DNA of 64,000 nucleotides from Paenirhizobium selenitireducens ATCC BAA-1503. Lineage in GTDB: Bacteria > Pseudomonadota > Alphaproteobacteria > Rhizobiales > Rhizobiaceae. The notes beneath the pieces are model-generated. The model had not been told where the DNA came from and did no database searches. It worked only from the letters and a program-made list of their open reading frames with translations. The position numbers and the translations under genes are program-made. The stretch lies in assembly GCF_000518785.1 (NCBI RefSeq), contig NZ_JAEG01000001.1, positions 496,001 through 560,000 of the forward strand, written 5' to 3'. Positions 18,138-27,263 of the stretch are shown here, one piece after another (the stretch's first letter is position 1; every line of letters begins with the position of its first letter).

Positions 18138-19076
18138 TCAGAAGGATGACGCCGCGCGCAGCCTCATCGTCTCACCGGTTTCACCGAAAGCGCCGTCCCC
18201 AAGAAGAAAGTCGGAAACGGCGGCAATCACCCCCGGCGCGCTGACGATGCGGCGATGGCCCTGCCCGTTCGCCCAGTGATGGCGGATGTGATCGGCGACA
18301 CCGAGATAGCGCCGGGCCTGGTCGGCGCTGACCTCCTTGTCGTCCTCGGCATGGACCACCAGCAGGGGCTTGCCGAGCCGAAGCGCGATCGGCACGCCGT
18401 CCAGCGCCTCGACGGGACAGCCGACCCGCCGCTCGGTTCTGGCAATGAGCGCCCGTCCGGTCGCAGCTGTGAGGCCGACCATCCGCGCAAAGCCGGTGAA
18501 GACATCGTCGATCCGCGACGGCGCGCCGATCACGGCGAGACGCTGCGCCTTGATGGCCGGAATGCCGGGAAAACTGCCGCCGGCCGCCGCCATCAGGGCT
18601 GCCCCGCCGAAGGAGTGGCCGACGGCGGCGTCGAAGGGTCCGAAGCGCTCCTGCACCCTGGCCATGGCTTCCCCCGCCAGGCGCATGTCGAGGCTCCGGC
18701 CATAGGAGCGGCCATGTCCCGGCAGGTCGAGCACGAAGACTTCCGCGCCCGCTTCTCGCAGGCCCATGGCGAGATCGGCCAGATATTCCGCCCGCGAGCC
18801 CCAGCCGTGCACGACGAGCACCCGCGGGGCCGAGCAGTTCGGCGAGCCGATCCTGTGGACGCCGACCCTGGCACCGGCAGGTCCGAGCCGCAGCTTCTCG
18901 GCGAGCGCCAGCGTGCGCGCGCCCTCTGCAAAGGCGGCCTTCGCCTTGGCCTCCCGCGGCCGCTTCGGCGGCGTGCGGCAGAAAAGGGCGAGAGCGGCGC
19001 GGCTGGCGAGCTCCGGAGAGACGCGCCCAAGCGCGGAGAAACCGAATCGGGTGACCTTGATGGCAAAGGATGGCAT
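18138..19076 (-). CDS. Alpha/beta hydrolase, divergent from marR
   Basis: A 312-residue alpha/beta hydrolase with the nucleophile elbow GHSFGG (Ser near residue 154) preceded by DLPGHGRSYGR, an acidic residue in VVHAEDDKEV and the final His in NGQGHRRI. Its first residues (PSFAIKVTRFGFSALGRV) could form an amphipathic segment. Substrate unknown. It is transcribed away from the MarR regulator across a 47-base gap containing a perfect 16-base palindrome, so it is probably the target of that regulator. Confidence 0.82.
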   Translation of the reverse strand: MPSFAIKVTRFGFSALGRVSPELASRAALALFCRTPPKRPREAKAKAAFAEGARTLALAEKLRLGPAGARVGVHRIGSPNCSAPRVLVVHGWGSRAEYLADLAMGLREAGAEVFVLDLPGHGRSYGRSLDMRLAGEAMARVQERFGPFDAAVGHSFGGAALMAAAGGSFPGIPAIKAQRLAVIGAPSRIDDVFTGFARMVGLTAATGRALIARTERRVGCPVEALDGVPIALRLGKPLLVVHAEDDKEVSADQARRYLGVADHIRHHWANGQGHRRIVSAPGVIAAVSDFLLGDGAFGETGETMRLRAASSF

Positions 19077-19094
19077 AGTCGGAATCCCTGTAAA

Positions 19095-19110
19095 TGTTCA
19101 ACGCTGAACA
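19095..19110. promoter_or_regulatory. Probable MarR operator
   Basis: TGTTCA-ACGC-TGAACA is a perfect inverted repeat lying between the divergent hydrolase and marR starts, where one bound dimer could cover both promoters. This fits the usual autoregulation of MarR proteins. Confidence 0.65.
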
Positions 19111-19123
19111 ATAAAGTACAACC

Positions 19124-19591
19124 ATGAACAAAAATCAAGCCCTGCCGTGGGATCACCCGCGCTTCAAGAGCTGGATCTCCGTCGGCCGCGCCTGCCAGCT
19201 CATGCAGCAGGCGCTGACGCGCGCGCTTTCCTCGCTCGACATCAAGCCGCCCCACCTGGACATCCTGGTCAATCTCTACCGCTTCGAAGGCATTTCCCAG
19301 CAGGAACTGGCCCGCAAGCTGCTGGTCGGCCGCTCCAACATGAGTATGCTGCTGCCGCAGATGGAAAAGCGCGGCCTGATCGAACGGCGCGCCGACAGCC
19401 GCGACAAGCGCATCCTGCGCCTGTTCCTCACCGAGCAGGGCCGCGACCTGACCACCCGCGCCATGGTCATCCAGACGGACCTGATCGAGCGCACCCTCTC
19501 GGTCACGCCGATTGAGGATTGCATGATGATGGCAACCCACATGGACAAGCTGATTGCCCGCCTGCAAAGCGAGGACGTCGCCGAAGACTGA
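19124..19591 (+). CDS. MarR-family transcriptional regulator
   Basis: A 155-residue winged-helix protein. The recognition region is ISQQELARKLLVGRSNMSMLLPQME, followed by the wing signature RRADSRDKRILRLFLTEQG (Asp-x-Arg), typical of MarR dimers that sense small ligands. The helical ends form the dimer interface. It is divergent from an alpha/beta hydrolase and the palindrome at 19095 probably serves both genes. The inducing ligand cannot be told from sequence. Confidence 0.9.
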   Translation: MNKNQALPWDHPRFKSWISVGRACQLMQQALTRALSSLDIKPPHLDILVNLYRFEGISQQELARKLLVGRSNMSMLLPQMEKRGLIERRADSRDKRILRLFLTEQGRDLTTRAMVIQTDLIERTLSVTPIEDCMMMATHMDKLIARLQSEDVAED

Positions 19592-19626
19592 ACGCGCGCC
19601 GGCCCTTGTGCTTCAGAGGTTTTCGC

Positions 19627-19989
19627 TCAGCGGCGGTCGCGGCTGAGCCCTTTTTCCGCCAGTTCGCGTTCGTATTCGGCAAACTTCGCCTCGCCGCTCT
19701 CGCCGAGTTCGCGCAGATAGGTCCAGGTGAAGATGCCGCTGTCATGGCCGTCGTCGAAGGCAATGCGCACCGCGTAGTTGCCGGTGGGCGCGACGGCCTT
19801 GATCGCCACCTCGCGCTTGCCGGGCACGGTCACCTTCTGGCCCGGTCCGTGGCCCTGCACCTCGGCCGAGGGCGACAGAACCCTGAGCATTTCCGCCGGC
19901 AGAGCCGCGGTCACGCCGTCGTTGAAGCTCACCGACAGCATCCGCCGATCCTTCGACACCTTGAGTTCGGTTGGCCAGAAATCGCTCAT
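19627..19989 (-). CDS. DUF971 domain protein
   Basis: About 120 residues of the DUF971 family, the small domain also found at the N-terminus of gamma-butyrobetaine hydroxylases: [18 protein letters not shown] and the closing [15 protein letters not shown] are typical. Stand-alone members often lie near iron-sulfur or molybdenum-cofactor genes, and this one is convergent with marR and divergent from moaA. A TTG five codons upstream (20004) is possible but has no better ribosome site. Biochemical role unknown. Confidence 0.82.
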   Translation of the reverse strand: MSDFWPTELKVSKDRRMLSVSFNDGVTAALPAEMLRVLSPSAEVQGHGPGQKVTVPGKREVAIKAVAPTGNYAVRIAFDDGHDSGIFTWTYLRELGESGEAKFAEYERELAEKGLSRDRR

Positions 19990-20135
19990 CTTCGCATCCG
20001 TCAAATTGCCCTGCGCCGAGAACTATGCCCGCATCTTGTGCAGCGCAAGACATTTTGCCGGTCCGACGAGCACCCATTTGCTTGACCTTCGGCACCATGC
20101 TGACCATCTTAACCAAAGAAACGGGAGGTCGTGCT

Positions 20136-21185
20136 TTGAATTTCAGTGCCGGACCATGGCAGGATGCGACAGCGCTTGCGTCGGCCGAAGCGCCGATGGT
20201 CGATCCGTTCGGCCGCGCCGTGACCTATTTGCGTGTCTCGGTCACCGACCGCTGCGATTTCCGCTGCACCTATTGCATGTCGGAAAACATGAATTTTCTG
20301 CCGAAGAAGGACCTGCTCACCCTCGAAGAGCTCGACCGGCTCTGTTCCGCCTTCGTCGCCAAGGGCGTGAAGAAGCTGCGGCTGACCGGCGGCGAGCCGC
20401 TGGTGCGCAAAAACATCATGTTCCTCGTCCGCAGCCTTTCCCGCCACCTCGAAAGCGGCGCGCTCGAGGAATTGACGCTGACGACCAACGGTTCGCAGCT
20501 GTCGCGCTTTGCCACGGAACTCGCCGATTGCGGCGTGCGCCGCATCAACGTCTCGCTCGACACCCTCGATCCGGAGAAGTTCCGAACGATCACCCGCTGG
20601 GGCGAGTTCGACAAGGTGATGGAAGGCGTGCGCGCCGCCCAGGCCGCCGGCATCCGCGTCAAGCTCAATGCGGTGGCCCTCAAGGACTTCAACGAGCACG
20701 AAATCCCCGAGCTGATGCGCTATGCCCATGCCAACGACATGGACCTGACGCTGATTGAAACCATGCCGATGGGCGAGACTGGCGAGGACCGCACCGACCA
20801 GTACCTGCCGCTGTCCCTGATCCGGCAACGGCTGGAGGAGAGCTTCACCCTTACCGACCTGCCACTCTCCACCGGCGGCCCCGCACGCTATGTGAGGGTC
20901 GAAGAGACCGGCGGCAAGCTCGGCCTGATCACGCCGATGACGCATAACTTCTGCGAGAGCTGCAACCGTGTGCGCCTGACCTGCACCGGCACGCTCTATA
21001 TGTGCCTCGGCCAGGACGATGCGGCGGACTTGCGCACCGCACTCCGCGCCTCGCCCGACGACGCCTTCCTATCGACGGCGATCGACGAAGCGATCGGCCG
21101 CAAGCCGAAGGGCCACGATTTCATCATCGACCGCGACCACCGCCGCCCGGCCGTGGCCCGCCACATGAGCGTCACCGGCGGCTGA
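20136..21185 (+). CDS. moaA: GTP 3',8-cyclase (molybdenum cofactor step 1)
   Basis: Radical SAM enzyme that starts molybdopterin synthesis from GTP in the cytosol. The N-terminal SAM cluster motif is CDFRCTYC, the glycine motif LTGGEPLVR follows, and the C-terminal second cluster is [11 protein letters not shown]; the protein ends in the conserved GG required by MoaA. A TTG start at 20136 is chosen because GGGAGG sits 7 bases upstream and it gives 349 residues, the usual rhizobial length; an ATG at 20097 lacks such a site. It heads a same-strand run with two transporters and mobA-mobB. Confidence 0.95.
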   Translation: MNFSAGPWQDATALASAEAPMVDPFGRAVTYLRVSVTDRCDFRCTYCMSENMNFLPKKDLLTLEELDRLCSAFVAKGVKKLRLTGGEPLVRKNIMFLVRSLSRHLESGALEELTLTTNGSQLSRFATELADCGVRRINVSLDTLDPEKFRTITRWGEFDKVMEGVRAAQAAGIRVKLNAVALKDFNEHEIPELMRYAHANDMDLTLIETMPMGETGEDRTDQYLPLSLIRQRLEESFTLTDLPLSTGGPARYVRVEETGGKLGLITPMTHNFCESCNRVRLTCTGTLYMCLGQDDAADLRTALRASPDDAFLSTAIDEAIGRKPKGHDFIIDRDHRRPAVARHMSVTGG

Positions 21186-21334
21186 ATGCCGACGGCGGCT
21201 CTGCCGTCTCCCCGCACTCCAACGCGTCGTACACTTCTTTTTTCGTGCAATCCGACAATCACCGCCCCAGGCGATACCGAACATGCGTCGCATCCGTTAG
21301 AAGGTCCGACAGAGTTTTCCAGGATTCCCCCCGA

Positions 21335-22246
21335 ATGGCATTGTCCAAGAATACCAAGGGCGCCTTGCTGATGGCGCTCTCGATGGCCGGCTTCACGTTC
21401 AACGATGCATTGAGCAAGGTTGTCACGCCGCTGATGAATGTCGGCCAGCTGATGTTCGTGCGTGGCGCGATCACCACAGTTCTGGTGTTTCTGGTGGCCC
21501 GCCACATGGGCGCGCTCGGTCACATCCGCATGCTGACGCAGCCGACCGTGCTGCTGCGCATGCTGTTCGAGACGCTGGCCGCCGTCACTTTCCTCAGTGC
21601 CCTCGGACAGATGCCGCTCGCCAATGTCTCGTCGATCCTGCAATCGCTGCCGCTCGCCGTCACGCTCGGCGCTGCCCTGTTCCTCGGCGAACCGGTCGGC
21701 TGGCGCCGCTGGACGGCGATCGGCGTCGGTTTCCTCGGCGTGCTGATCATCATCCGGCCCGGCCCCGAAGGCTTCACGCTCGCTTCGCTCTACGTGCTGA
21801 TGAGCGTGGTCTTCGCCGCCGCCCGCGACCTCGTCACCAAGAAGATCGATTCCGGCATATCCTCGCTGGCGATCACGCTCAGCACCGCCGCCGGCATCAC
21901 GGTCGCCGGCGCAGCGCTGATCGTGCCGTTCGGCGGTTGGCAGCCAATGAGCGGTTCGACCTGGGGGATCATGCTGATTGCCTCCTGCCTGATCTTCATC
22001 GGCTACCTGGCGATCATCATGGCCATGCGCACCGGCGAGATTTCCTTCATTGCCCCGTTCCGCTACACGAGCCTGCTCTGGGCGGTCACCCTCGGCATGG
22101 TCTTCTTCGGCGAGGTTCCCGACATCTGGATGGCAGTCGGCACGGTGATCGTCATCGGCTCCGGCCTCTACGCCTTTTATCGCGAGAACAAGCGCCGCGC
22201 AGAGATGGCGAGGCACGAGGCCGCGTTGTCCAAAACGACCATGTGA
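21335..22246 (+). CDS. EamA/DMT-superfamily transporter
   Basis: A 303-residue inner-membrane protein with about ten hydrophobic helices in two repeats, ending in a charged cytoplasmic tail (YRENKRRAEMARHE). This is the drug/metabolite transporter architecture (EamA repeat, RhaT/YdcZ-like), used for efflux of amino acids, nucleotides or other metabolites; the substrate cannot be predicted. It sits 150 bases after moaA and 20 bases before an MFS gene. The upstream in-frame extension back to 21002 runs through moaA and is not real. Confidence 0.85.
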   Translation: MALSKNTKGALLMALSMAGFTFNDALSKVVTPLMNVGQLMFVRGAITTVLVFLVARHMGALGHIRMLTQPTVLLRMLFETLAAVTFLSALGQMPLANVSSILQSLPLAVTLGAALFLGEPVGWRRWTAIGVGFLGVLIIIRPGPEGFTLASLYVLMSVVFAAARDLVTKKIDSGISSLAITLSTAAGITVAGAALIVPFGGWQPMSGSTWGIMLIASCLIFIGYLAIIMAMRTGEISFIAPFRYTSLLWAVTLGMVFFGEVPDIWMAVGTVIVIGSGLYAFYRENKRRAEMARHEAALSKTTM

Positions 22247-22265
22247 TCCAGCCGATGATGCGCTC

Positions 22266-23510
22266 ATGGACGCGACAAGGAACGACAGCTTGAAGACCGC
22301 ACGCTTTCTCGACCGCCGGTCGCCCCCGCACATCGTCACGCTGGTGGCGATCGCCGGCCTGTCGGCTTTGACGATGAACATCTTCCTGCCGTCGCTGCCC
22401 AGCATGGCGAAGGACTTCGGCGTGTCCTACGGCACGATCCAGATCCTGATCTCCGGCTACATCGCCATGACGGCCCTGGTGCAGATCGCCATCGGGCCGC
22501 TGTCCGATCGCTTCGGACGAAGGCCGACCGTCATCGGCAGCCTCGTCATCCTGCTGGTCTCAACGCTCGTCTGCATGGTCGCGACCGACATCTACACGCT
22601 GGTCGCCGCCCGCTTGCTGCAGACCGCCGTCGTCGCCGGCATCGTCCTGTCGCGCGCCATCGTGCGCGACATGGTGCCGATGGAGGAGGCCGCCTCGATG
22701 ATCGGTTATGTCACCATGGGCATGACCATCGTTCCGATGATCGGACCGACGCTCGGCGGCGTGCTGGGCGACGCCTTCGGCTGGCGCGCCAATTTCGTCG
22801 CCATCTTCGCCCTCGGCGTGGTCGTGCTGGCGCTGGTCGCGGCCGATCTCGGCGAGACCAACCGCAACCGCAGCGCCAGCTTTTCCGCGCAGTTCAAGGC
22901 CTGGCCGGGGCTGCTCGCCTCACCGCAGTTCTGGGGCTACACCGCAGTGGTCACCTTCACCTCCGGCGCCTTCTTCGCCTTTCTCGGCGGCGCCCCTTTC
23001 ATCGGCGCGACGCTGATGCAGATGAGCCCGAGCACGCTTGGCCTGCAATTCATCTTCATCGCCGCCGGTTACATGGGCGGGAACTTTGTCTCCGGCCGTT
23101 ACGCCCGGCGTTACGGCACCTCCAACATGATGCTCGCCGGCACCGTTGCCATGATCGTCGGTACGCTGGTTCCGGCCGCCTTCCTTTTGGCGGGCGTGGG
23201 ATCCGCCCTCGCCTTCTTCGGGCCGCAAGTGATCGTCGGCTTCGGCAACGGCCTGACCCTGCCGAGCGCCAATGCCGGCGTCGTCAGCGTCAAGCCGCAT
23301 CTCGCCGGCTCGGCCTCGGGCCTGAGCGGCGCCATTGCCATGGGGGGCGGTGCGGGAACCTCGGTGTTCGCCTCGTCGATCCTGACCGTCGAGACCGGCG
23401 CCATGCCGATGCTGCTGGTCATGCTGGCCTGCGGTCTACTTGCGATCGCCGCGATCCTCTACCTGCGCTATGGTGATCCGCAGGACAGTTGGAGAGCCGA
23501 GGAGGAGTGA
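22266..23510 (+). CDS. Bcr/CflA-type MFS drug efflux transporter
   Basis: A 414-residue, 12-helix major facilitator protein. The cytoplasmic loop 2-3 motif GPLSDRFGRRPTVIG and the MTAL-then-QIAIG helix 2 pattern fit the Bcr/CflA drug exporters, as does the R-D-MVPMEEAA loop. The ATG at 22266 has no obvious ribosome site; a TTG at 22290, with AAGGA eight bases before it, may be the true start and would remove eight residues. Its stop overlaps the mobA start by one base (TGATG), so the two are translationally coupled. Confidence 0.88.
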   Translation: MDATRNDSLKTARFLDRRSPPHIVTLVAIAGLSALTMNIFLPSLPSMAKDFGVSYGTIQILISGYIAMTALVQIAIGPLSDRFGRRPTVIGSLVILLVSTLVCMVATDIYTLVAARLLQTAVVAGIVLSRAIVRDMVPMEEAASMIGYVTMGMTIVPMIGPTLGGVLGDAFGWRANFVAIFALGVVVLALVAADLGETNRNRSASFSAQFKAWPGLLASPQFWGYTAVVTFTSGAFFAFLGGAPFIGATLMQMSPSTLGLQFIFIAAGYMGGNFVSGRYARRYGTSNMMLAGTVAMIVGTLVPAAFLLAGVGSALAFFGPQVIVGFGNGLTLPSANAGVVSVKPHLAGSASGLSGAIAMGGGAGTSVFASSILTVETGAMPMLLVMLACGLLAIAAILYLRYGDPQDSWRAEEE

Positions 23511-24136
23511 TGCAAGACCGGGCCGTCCCTGCCCTCATTCTCGCCGGCGGGCTGTCGCGCCGCATGGGCCGCGACAAGGCATCGGCCGACCTTGCCGGCA
23601 AGCCGATGATCGTGCGGGTTGCCGAACGACTAAGGCCTCAGATCGGCGCGCTGGCCATCAACGCGCCCGAGGGCTTTGCGGTCGGCATCGATCTGCCGCT
23701 GGTTCCCGATACGATCGCCGGCCGTCCCGGACCGCTCGCCGGCGTGCTGGCGGGATTGCGCCACACCGCCGCCATGACGCCCGGGAAAACCCACCTGCTG
23801 ACCGTCCCGGCCGACACACCCTTCCTGCCGCTCGACCTCGTCACACGGCTCGAAAGCGCAGCCGCGGCACCCGACCAGATCGTGCTGGCCGCCTCCGCCG
23901 GTCAGGTCCATCCGGTCGTAGCACTGTGGCCGCTGTCGCTCGCCGACGATCTGGAGGCTTGGCTGGCTGCGCCCGAAAACCGGCGGCTGCAGGCTTTCGT
24001 CGCCCGCCACCCCTCGATCGCGGTCGACTTCCCCCTGCTCGCAACGCCGGTCGGGAAGCTCGATCCCTTCTTCAACGTCAACACGCCGGACGATCTCGCA
24101 ACGGCCGAACGTTTCTTTGAGGTGCTAGCCACATGA
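23510..24136 (+). CDS. mobA: Molybdenum cofactor guanylyltransferase
   Basis: Transfers GMP from GTP to molybdopterin to make the MGD cofactor used by DMSO-reductase-family enzymes. The 208 residues begin with the nucleotide-binding loop LILAGGLSRRMGRDKA and include TVPADTPFLP midway and NVNTPDDLA near the end, all typical of MobA. The start is fixed by overlap with the MFS stop and GGAGGAG just upstream. It overlaps mobB by four bases. Confidence 0.92.
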   Translation: MQDRAVPALILAGGLSRRMGRDKASADLAGKPMIVRVAERLRPQIGALAINAPEGFAVGIDLPLVPDTIAGRPGPLAGVLAGLRHTAAMTPGKTHLLTVPADTPFLPLDLVTRLESAAAAPDQIVLAASAGQVHPVVALWPLSLADDLEAWLAAPENRRLQAFVARHPSIAVDFPLLATPVGKLDPFFNVNTPDDLATAERFFEVLAT

Positions 24137-24657
24137 CCGACAAACCGCGCATCTTCGGCATTTCCGGCTGGAAGAATTCCGGCAAGACCGGCCTTGCCGT
24201 CCGCCTGGTCGAGGAATTCACCCGGCGCGGCTACCGCATCTCGACCATCAAGCACGCCCATCACGACTTCGACATCGACAAGGTCGGTGCCGACAGCTAC
24301 CGCCACCGCCAGGCCGGCGCCCATGAGGTGGCCCTCGTCTCGGGCACACGTTACGCCATCATGCATGAGCTGCGCGGGGCGGATGAACCGAGCTTCGAAG
24401 ACATCCTCGCCCGGCTCGGCCCCTGCGACCTGGTGCTGATCGAAGGCTACAAGCGCGAACCCGTGCCGAAGATCGAGGCCCGCAGGCTCGACGCAAAGAA
24501 CCGCGAGCCGCTGGCGCCAAACGATCCGCACATCGTCGCCATCGCCGCCGACCATCCGGTGGCCGACCAACCCCTGCCGGTCTTCGATCTCGACGATACC
24601 CAGGCGATCGCCGACTTCATCGCCCGCGTCACCGGACTGTCGCAACCCCGCACCTGA
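24133..24657 (+). CDS. mobB: Molybdopterin-guanine dinucleotide biosynthesis adaptor MobB
   Basis: A 174-residue GTP-binding protein with the P-loop GWKNSGKT near residue 10 and the downstream LVLIEGYKREPVPKIE segment typical of MobB. It assists MobA in an unclear way and is dispensable in some species. The start ATGA overlaps the mobA stop. Last gene of the moaA-DMT-MFS-mobA-mobB run, followed by a bidirectional terminator. Confidence 0.92.
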   Translation: MTDKPRIFGISGWKNSGKTGLAVRLVEEFTRRGYRISTIKHAHHDFDIDKVGADSYRHRQAGAHEVALVSGTRYAIMHELRGADEPSFEDILARLGPCDLVLIEGYKREPVPKIEARRLDAKNREPLAPNDPHIVAIAADHPVADQPLPVFDLDDTQAIADFIARVTGLSQPRT

Positions 24658-24683
24658 CGGGACCGGCGCGGGCCGCCCATGGA

Positions 24684-24716
24684 AAAGGGCCGCCGGATCA
24701 TCTCCGGCGGCCCTTT
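24684..24716. terminator. Bidirectional Rho-independent terminator
   Basis: A 13-pair stem (AAAGGGCCGCCGG with its complement, loop 24697-24703) sits between the convergent mobB and OmpA-family genes. It has T-runs on both strands and can end both transcripts. Confidence 0.88.
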
Positions 24717-24740
24717 CAATTGCGATCGTCAGTCGACCTG

Positions 24741-27263
24741 TCAGTTGCCGGCAGTCGCCGGGCGAACGAGCGAGGTGACGCGGCGGATGGCGACGCGGCG
24801 GTTCTGCTGTTCGTCTTCGGCCGTGCGGATCTTCAGGTAACGTTCGCCGTAGCCCTGGACGGACAGGTTCTCCGGCGGGATGCCGTAGACTTCTGTCAGG
24901 AGATTGGCGACGGTTTCTGCTCGCTGGTCCGACAGGATCAGGTTCGAGCGGTCGGAGCCGACGGCATCGGTGTGACCTTCGATCAGGAAGGTTTCGCCCG
25001 GATCCTTTGCCAGCACCTGTTCCATGGCGGCTGCAACCTTGCGCAGCGTCTTGGCCTGGGCCAGCGGAACCTCGGCCGAACCCGACGGGAAGGTGATCGT
25101 GTCGAGGTCGATACGACGCACCTTGTCACGAATACGGGCCGAAGACTTCACCTCCTCGATCGAATAGACGCGTTCGACGCGTTCGACCGGCGGCTGGGCG
25201 AGGAAGTCGTAGTAGTCGCGGTCCGGCGCGTTGGACGTGGTGACGATATAGTCCTGGACCGGAATGGTCAGGCGCATCGGCGGCAGGCTGTAGCCGACGT
25301 CGACATAGACATGCGGTTCGTCACGGTCGGCTTCCGGCGCGTAGAACAGGACATATTCGTCGCCGTCCGTCGTGAAGCGCGAGCGCAGAATGATGTCGCC
25401 GAAGCGGTTATAGACCGTCACCAGACGCGAGCCGTCATTGCGCTCGATGGTTTCGCGGACGCGGCCACGAGACAGTTCCTCGTAGAAGGTCTGCTCCTCG
25501 TCATAGCGCAGGCGCGAGCGGTCGTTGCCGCGAACGACTTCCACGTTGCCAATGTTGATGATCGTACGGTTGTCGATTTCCTCGATCACCCGCACTTCGT
25601 TCACCTGATTGACGATGTTCGTCTCGTTGTTGGTGTTCGTGACATTGGTGACGTTCGTGACATTGGTCACATTGGTCACGTTGTTGATCACAGTGGTCGG
25701 CACCTCGAAGGTCGGCGCAGTGTCCCGCGACGTGCCCTTCTCCGTGGTGATGGCTTCCATCACCTGCGGTTCGAACTTCGGCGCCTCCCCCTGGGCCTCG
25801 AGATCGCTTGTCGGTGCGGCAACGACCGGAGTTTCCTCACGAAGCTCGGTGCGTGTGTCGCGGACATTGGCGCCACCGGTGTTGTCGGCATCCTTGTCGC
25901 TGTCGAGGACGGCCGCGCCATTGTCGACCGGGAGCACCACGGTTTCAGCCGTGCTGGACGGATCCTCGGCGATCTGTTGCTTGTCTTCTTCCGTCCGCTC
26001 GTCGATCACTTCGACCACCGGAGCATCCTTTGGCGGCTCTACGGCCGGCACGACAACCTGTTCGCCGGTCGGCTCCACAGCAGCGGGTTCAGTCGTGGAC
26101 TGGTCCTGTGGTGCGGCCGGGGTCTCGTCCGGTGTCGCGTCCTGGGCAGGCTTCAACTGCTCATCGGTCAGCGGGCTCTCGACAGGCTGGTCGGCAGGAG
26201 CCGGTTCCGTGGCAGGAGCCTCTTCAGCCGGCGCCTGATCGGCGGGGGCCGCTTCATTGGCCGGAGCCTCCGGGGTCGGGGCCGGTTCTTCAGTCTGGGT
26301 CGGCTGTTCGGCCGGGGCCTGCTCTACCGGCGGGCATGCATCGGAAGACGCCGCCTGCGAGCCATCGGCACAGGTCACGACTTCCGCTGCCGGCTGCTCG
26401 GTCTGTTGCTGTTCGGCAGCCTTCTGAGCGTCTTCGGCGGCCTGCTGTTCGGCGGCCTTCTGGGCTTCCTCGGCGGCCTGCTGTTCGGCAGCCTTCTGGG
26501 CCTCCTCGGCAGCCTGCTGTTCGGCAGCGCGCTGCGCCTCTTCGGCGGCCTGCTGCTCGGCAGCTTTCTGGGCTTCCTCTGCTTGCTGCTGTTCTGCGGC
26601 GCGCTGCGCCTCTTCGGCGGCCTGCTGTTCGGCAGCCTTCTGGGCTTCCTCTGCTTGCTGCTGTTCTGCGGCGCGCTGCGCCTCCTCGGCGGCCTGCTGC
26701 TCGGCGGCCCTCTGAGCCTCTTCGGCCTGCTGCTGCTCTGCGGCGCGCTGCGCCTCTTCGGCGGCCTGCTGCTCGGCGGCCCTCTGGGCTTCCTCGGCCT
26801 GCTGCTGTTCGGCGGCGCGTTGCGCCTCTTCGGCAGCCTGCTGCTCGGCGGCCCTCTGGGCCTCCTCGGCCTGCTGCTGCTCTGCGGCGCGCTGCGCCTC
26901 TTCGGCGGCCTGCTGTTCGGCGGCCCTCTGAGCCTCTTCGGCCTGCTGCTGTTCTGCGGCGCGCTGAGCCTCCTCGGCTGCTTGCTGCTCGGCGGCCTGC
27001 TGCGCTTCCTGAGCCTGCTGTTGCTCGGCCGCGCGCTGGGCGTCGATCGCATCACAACTCGCCTGGTCCGCCGCCTCGCTTCCGTCGCTGCAGGTGACAG
27101 CAGCCTGGGCGAGCAGCATCATGCCTTCAACCGTACCGGGACGGGACTGGCTGGTGGCATCGTGCGCCCGCAAAACGGCCGCAGCCGCTACCGGCTCGAC
27201 CATCGCGGCAGCCGACAGAACAGGCACCGCAACGGTGGCGAACAGTTTCGATCTCAAATTCAT
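24741..27263 (-). CDS. OmpA-family outer-membrane protein with long Gln/Ala/Glu repeat
   Basis: An 840-residue exported protein. Order: signal peptide (about 1-29); a Cys motif CSDGSEAADQASC near residue 58; a low-complexity coiled-coil-like repeat of 12-residue units such as AAEQQQAEEAQR (about 75-292); a second CADGSQAA...C motif; a Pro/Glu/Ala-rich linker; a short Asn-Val-Thr repeat near residue 530; and a C-terminal OmpA domain (about 716-840) with TFPSGSAEVPLAQ, EGHTDAVGSDRSN and the closing ENLSVQGYGE, which binds peptidoglycan. Likely tethers envelope and wall. AAGGAAACG lies just before the ATG. Repeats make length variation between strains likely. Confidence 0.88.
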   Translation of the reverse strand: MNLRSKLFATVAVPVLSAAAMVEPVAAAAVLRAHDATSQSRPGTVEGMMLLAQAAVTCSDGSEAADQASCDAIDAQRAAEQQQAQEAQQAAEQQAAEEAQRAAEQQQAEEAQRAAEQQAAEEAQRAAEQQQAEEAQRAAEQQAAEEAQRAAEQQQAEEAQRAAEQQAAEEAQRAAEQQQAEEAQRAAEQQAAEEAQRAAEQQQAEEAQKAAEQQAAEEAQRAAEQQQAEEAQKAAEQQAAEEAQRAAEQQAAEEAQKAAEQQAAEEAQKAAEQQAAEDAQKAAEQQQTEQPAAEVVTCADGSQAASSDACPPVEQAPAEQPTQTEEPAPTPEAPANEAAPADQAPAEEAPATEPAPADQPVESPLTDEQLKPAQDATPDETPAAPQDQSTTEPAAVEPTGEQVVVPAVEPPKDAPVVEVIDERTEEDKQQIAEDPSSTAETVVLPVDNGAAVLDSDKDADNTGGANVRDTRTELREETPVVAAPTSDLEAQGEAPKFEPQVMEAITTEKGTSRDTAPTFEVPTTVINNVTNVTNVTNVTNVTNTNNETNIVNQVNEVRVIEEIDNRTIINIGNVEVVRGNDRSRLRYDEEQTFYEELSRGRVRETIERNDGSRLVTVYNRFGDIILRSRFTTDGDEYVLFYAPEADRDEPHVYVDVGYSLPPMRLTIPVQDYIVTTSNAPDRDYYDFLAQPPVERVERVYSIEEVKSSARIRDKVRRIDLDTITFPSGSAEVPLAQAKTLRKVAAAMEQVLAKDPGETFLIEGHTDAVGSDRSNLILSDQRAETVANLLTEVYGIPPENLSVQGYGERYLKIRTAEDEQQNRRVAIRRVTSLVRPATAGN
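25639..25683 (-). repeat. 9-bp tandem repeat coding Asn-Val-Thr
   Basis: Five near-identical 9-bp units, giving consecutive Asn-Val-Thr-type triplets inside the OmpA-family gene. A possible beta-rich or extended spacer. Confidence 0.8.
26390..27040 (-). repeat. 36-bp tandem repeat array inside the OmpA-family gene
   Basis: About 18 imperfect 36-bp units, alternating two forms (coding AAEQQQAEEAQR and AAEQQAAEEAQR), so that a 72-bp higher-order period is visible over much of the array. Units toward the 3' end of the gene change Arg to Lys. Expected to change length by slippage or recombination. Confidence 0.85.
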
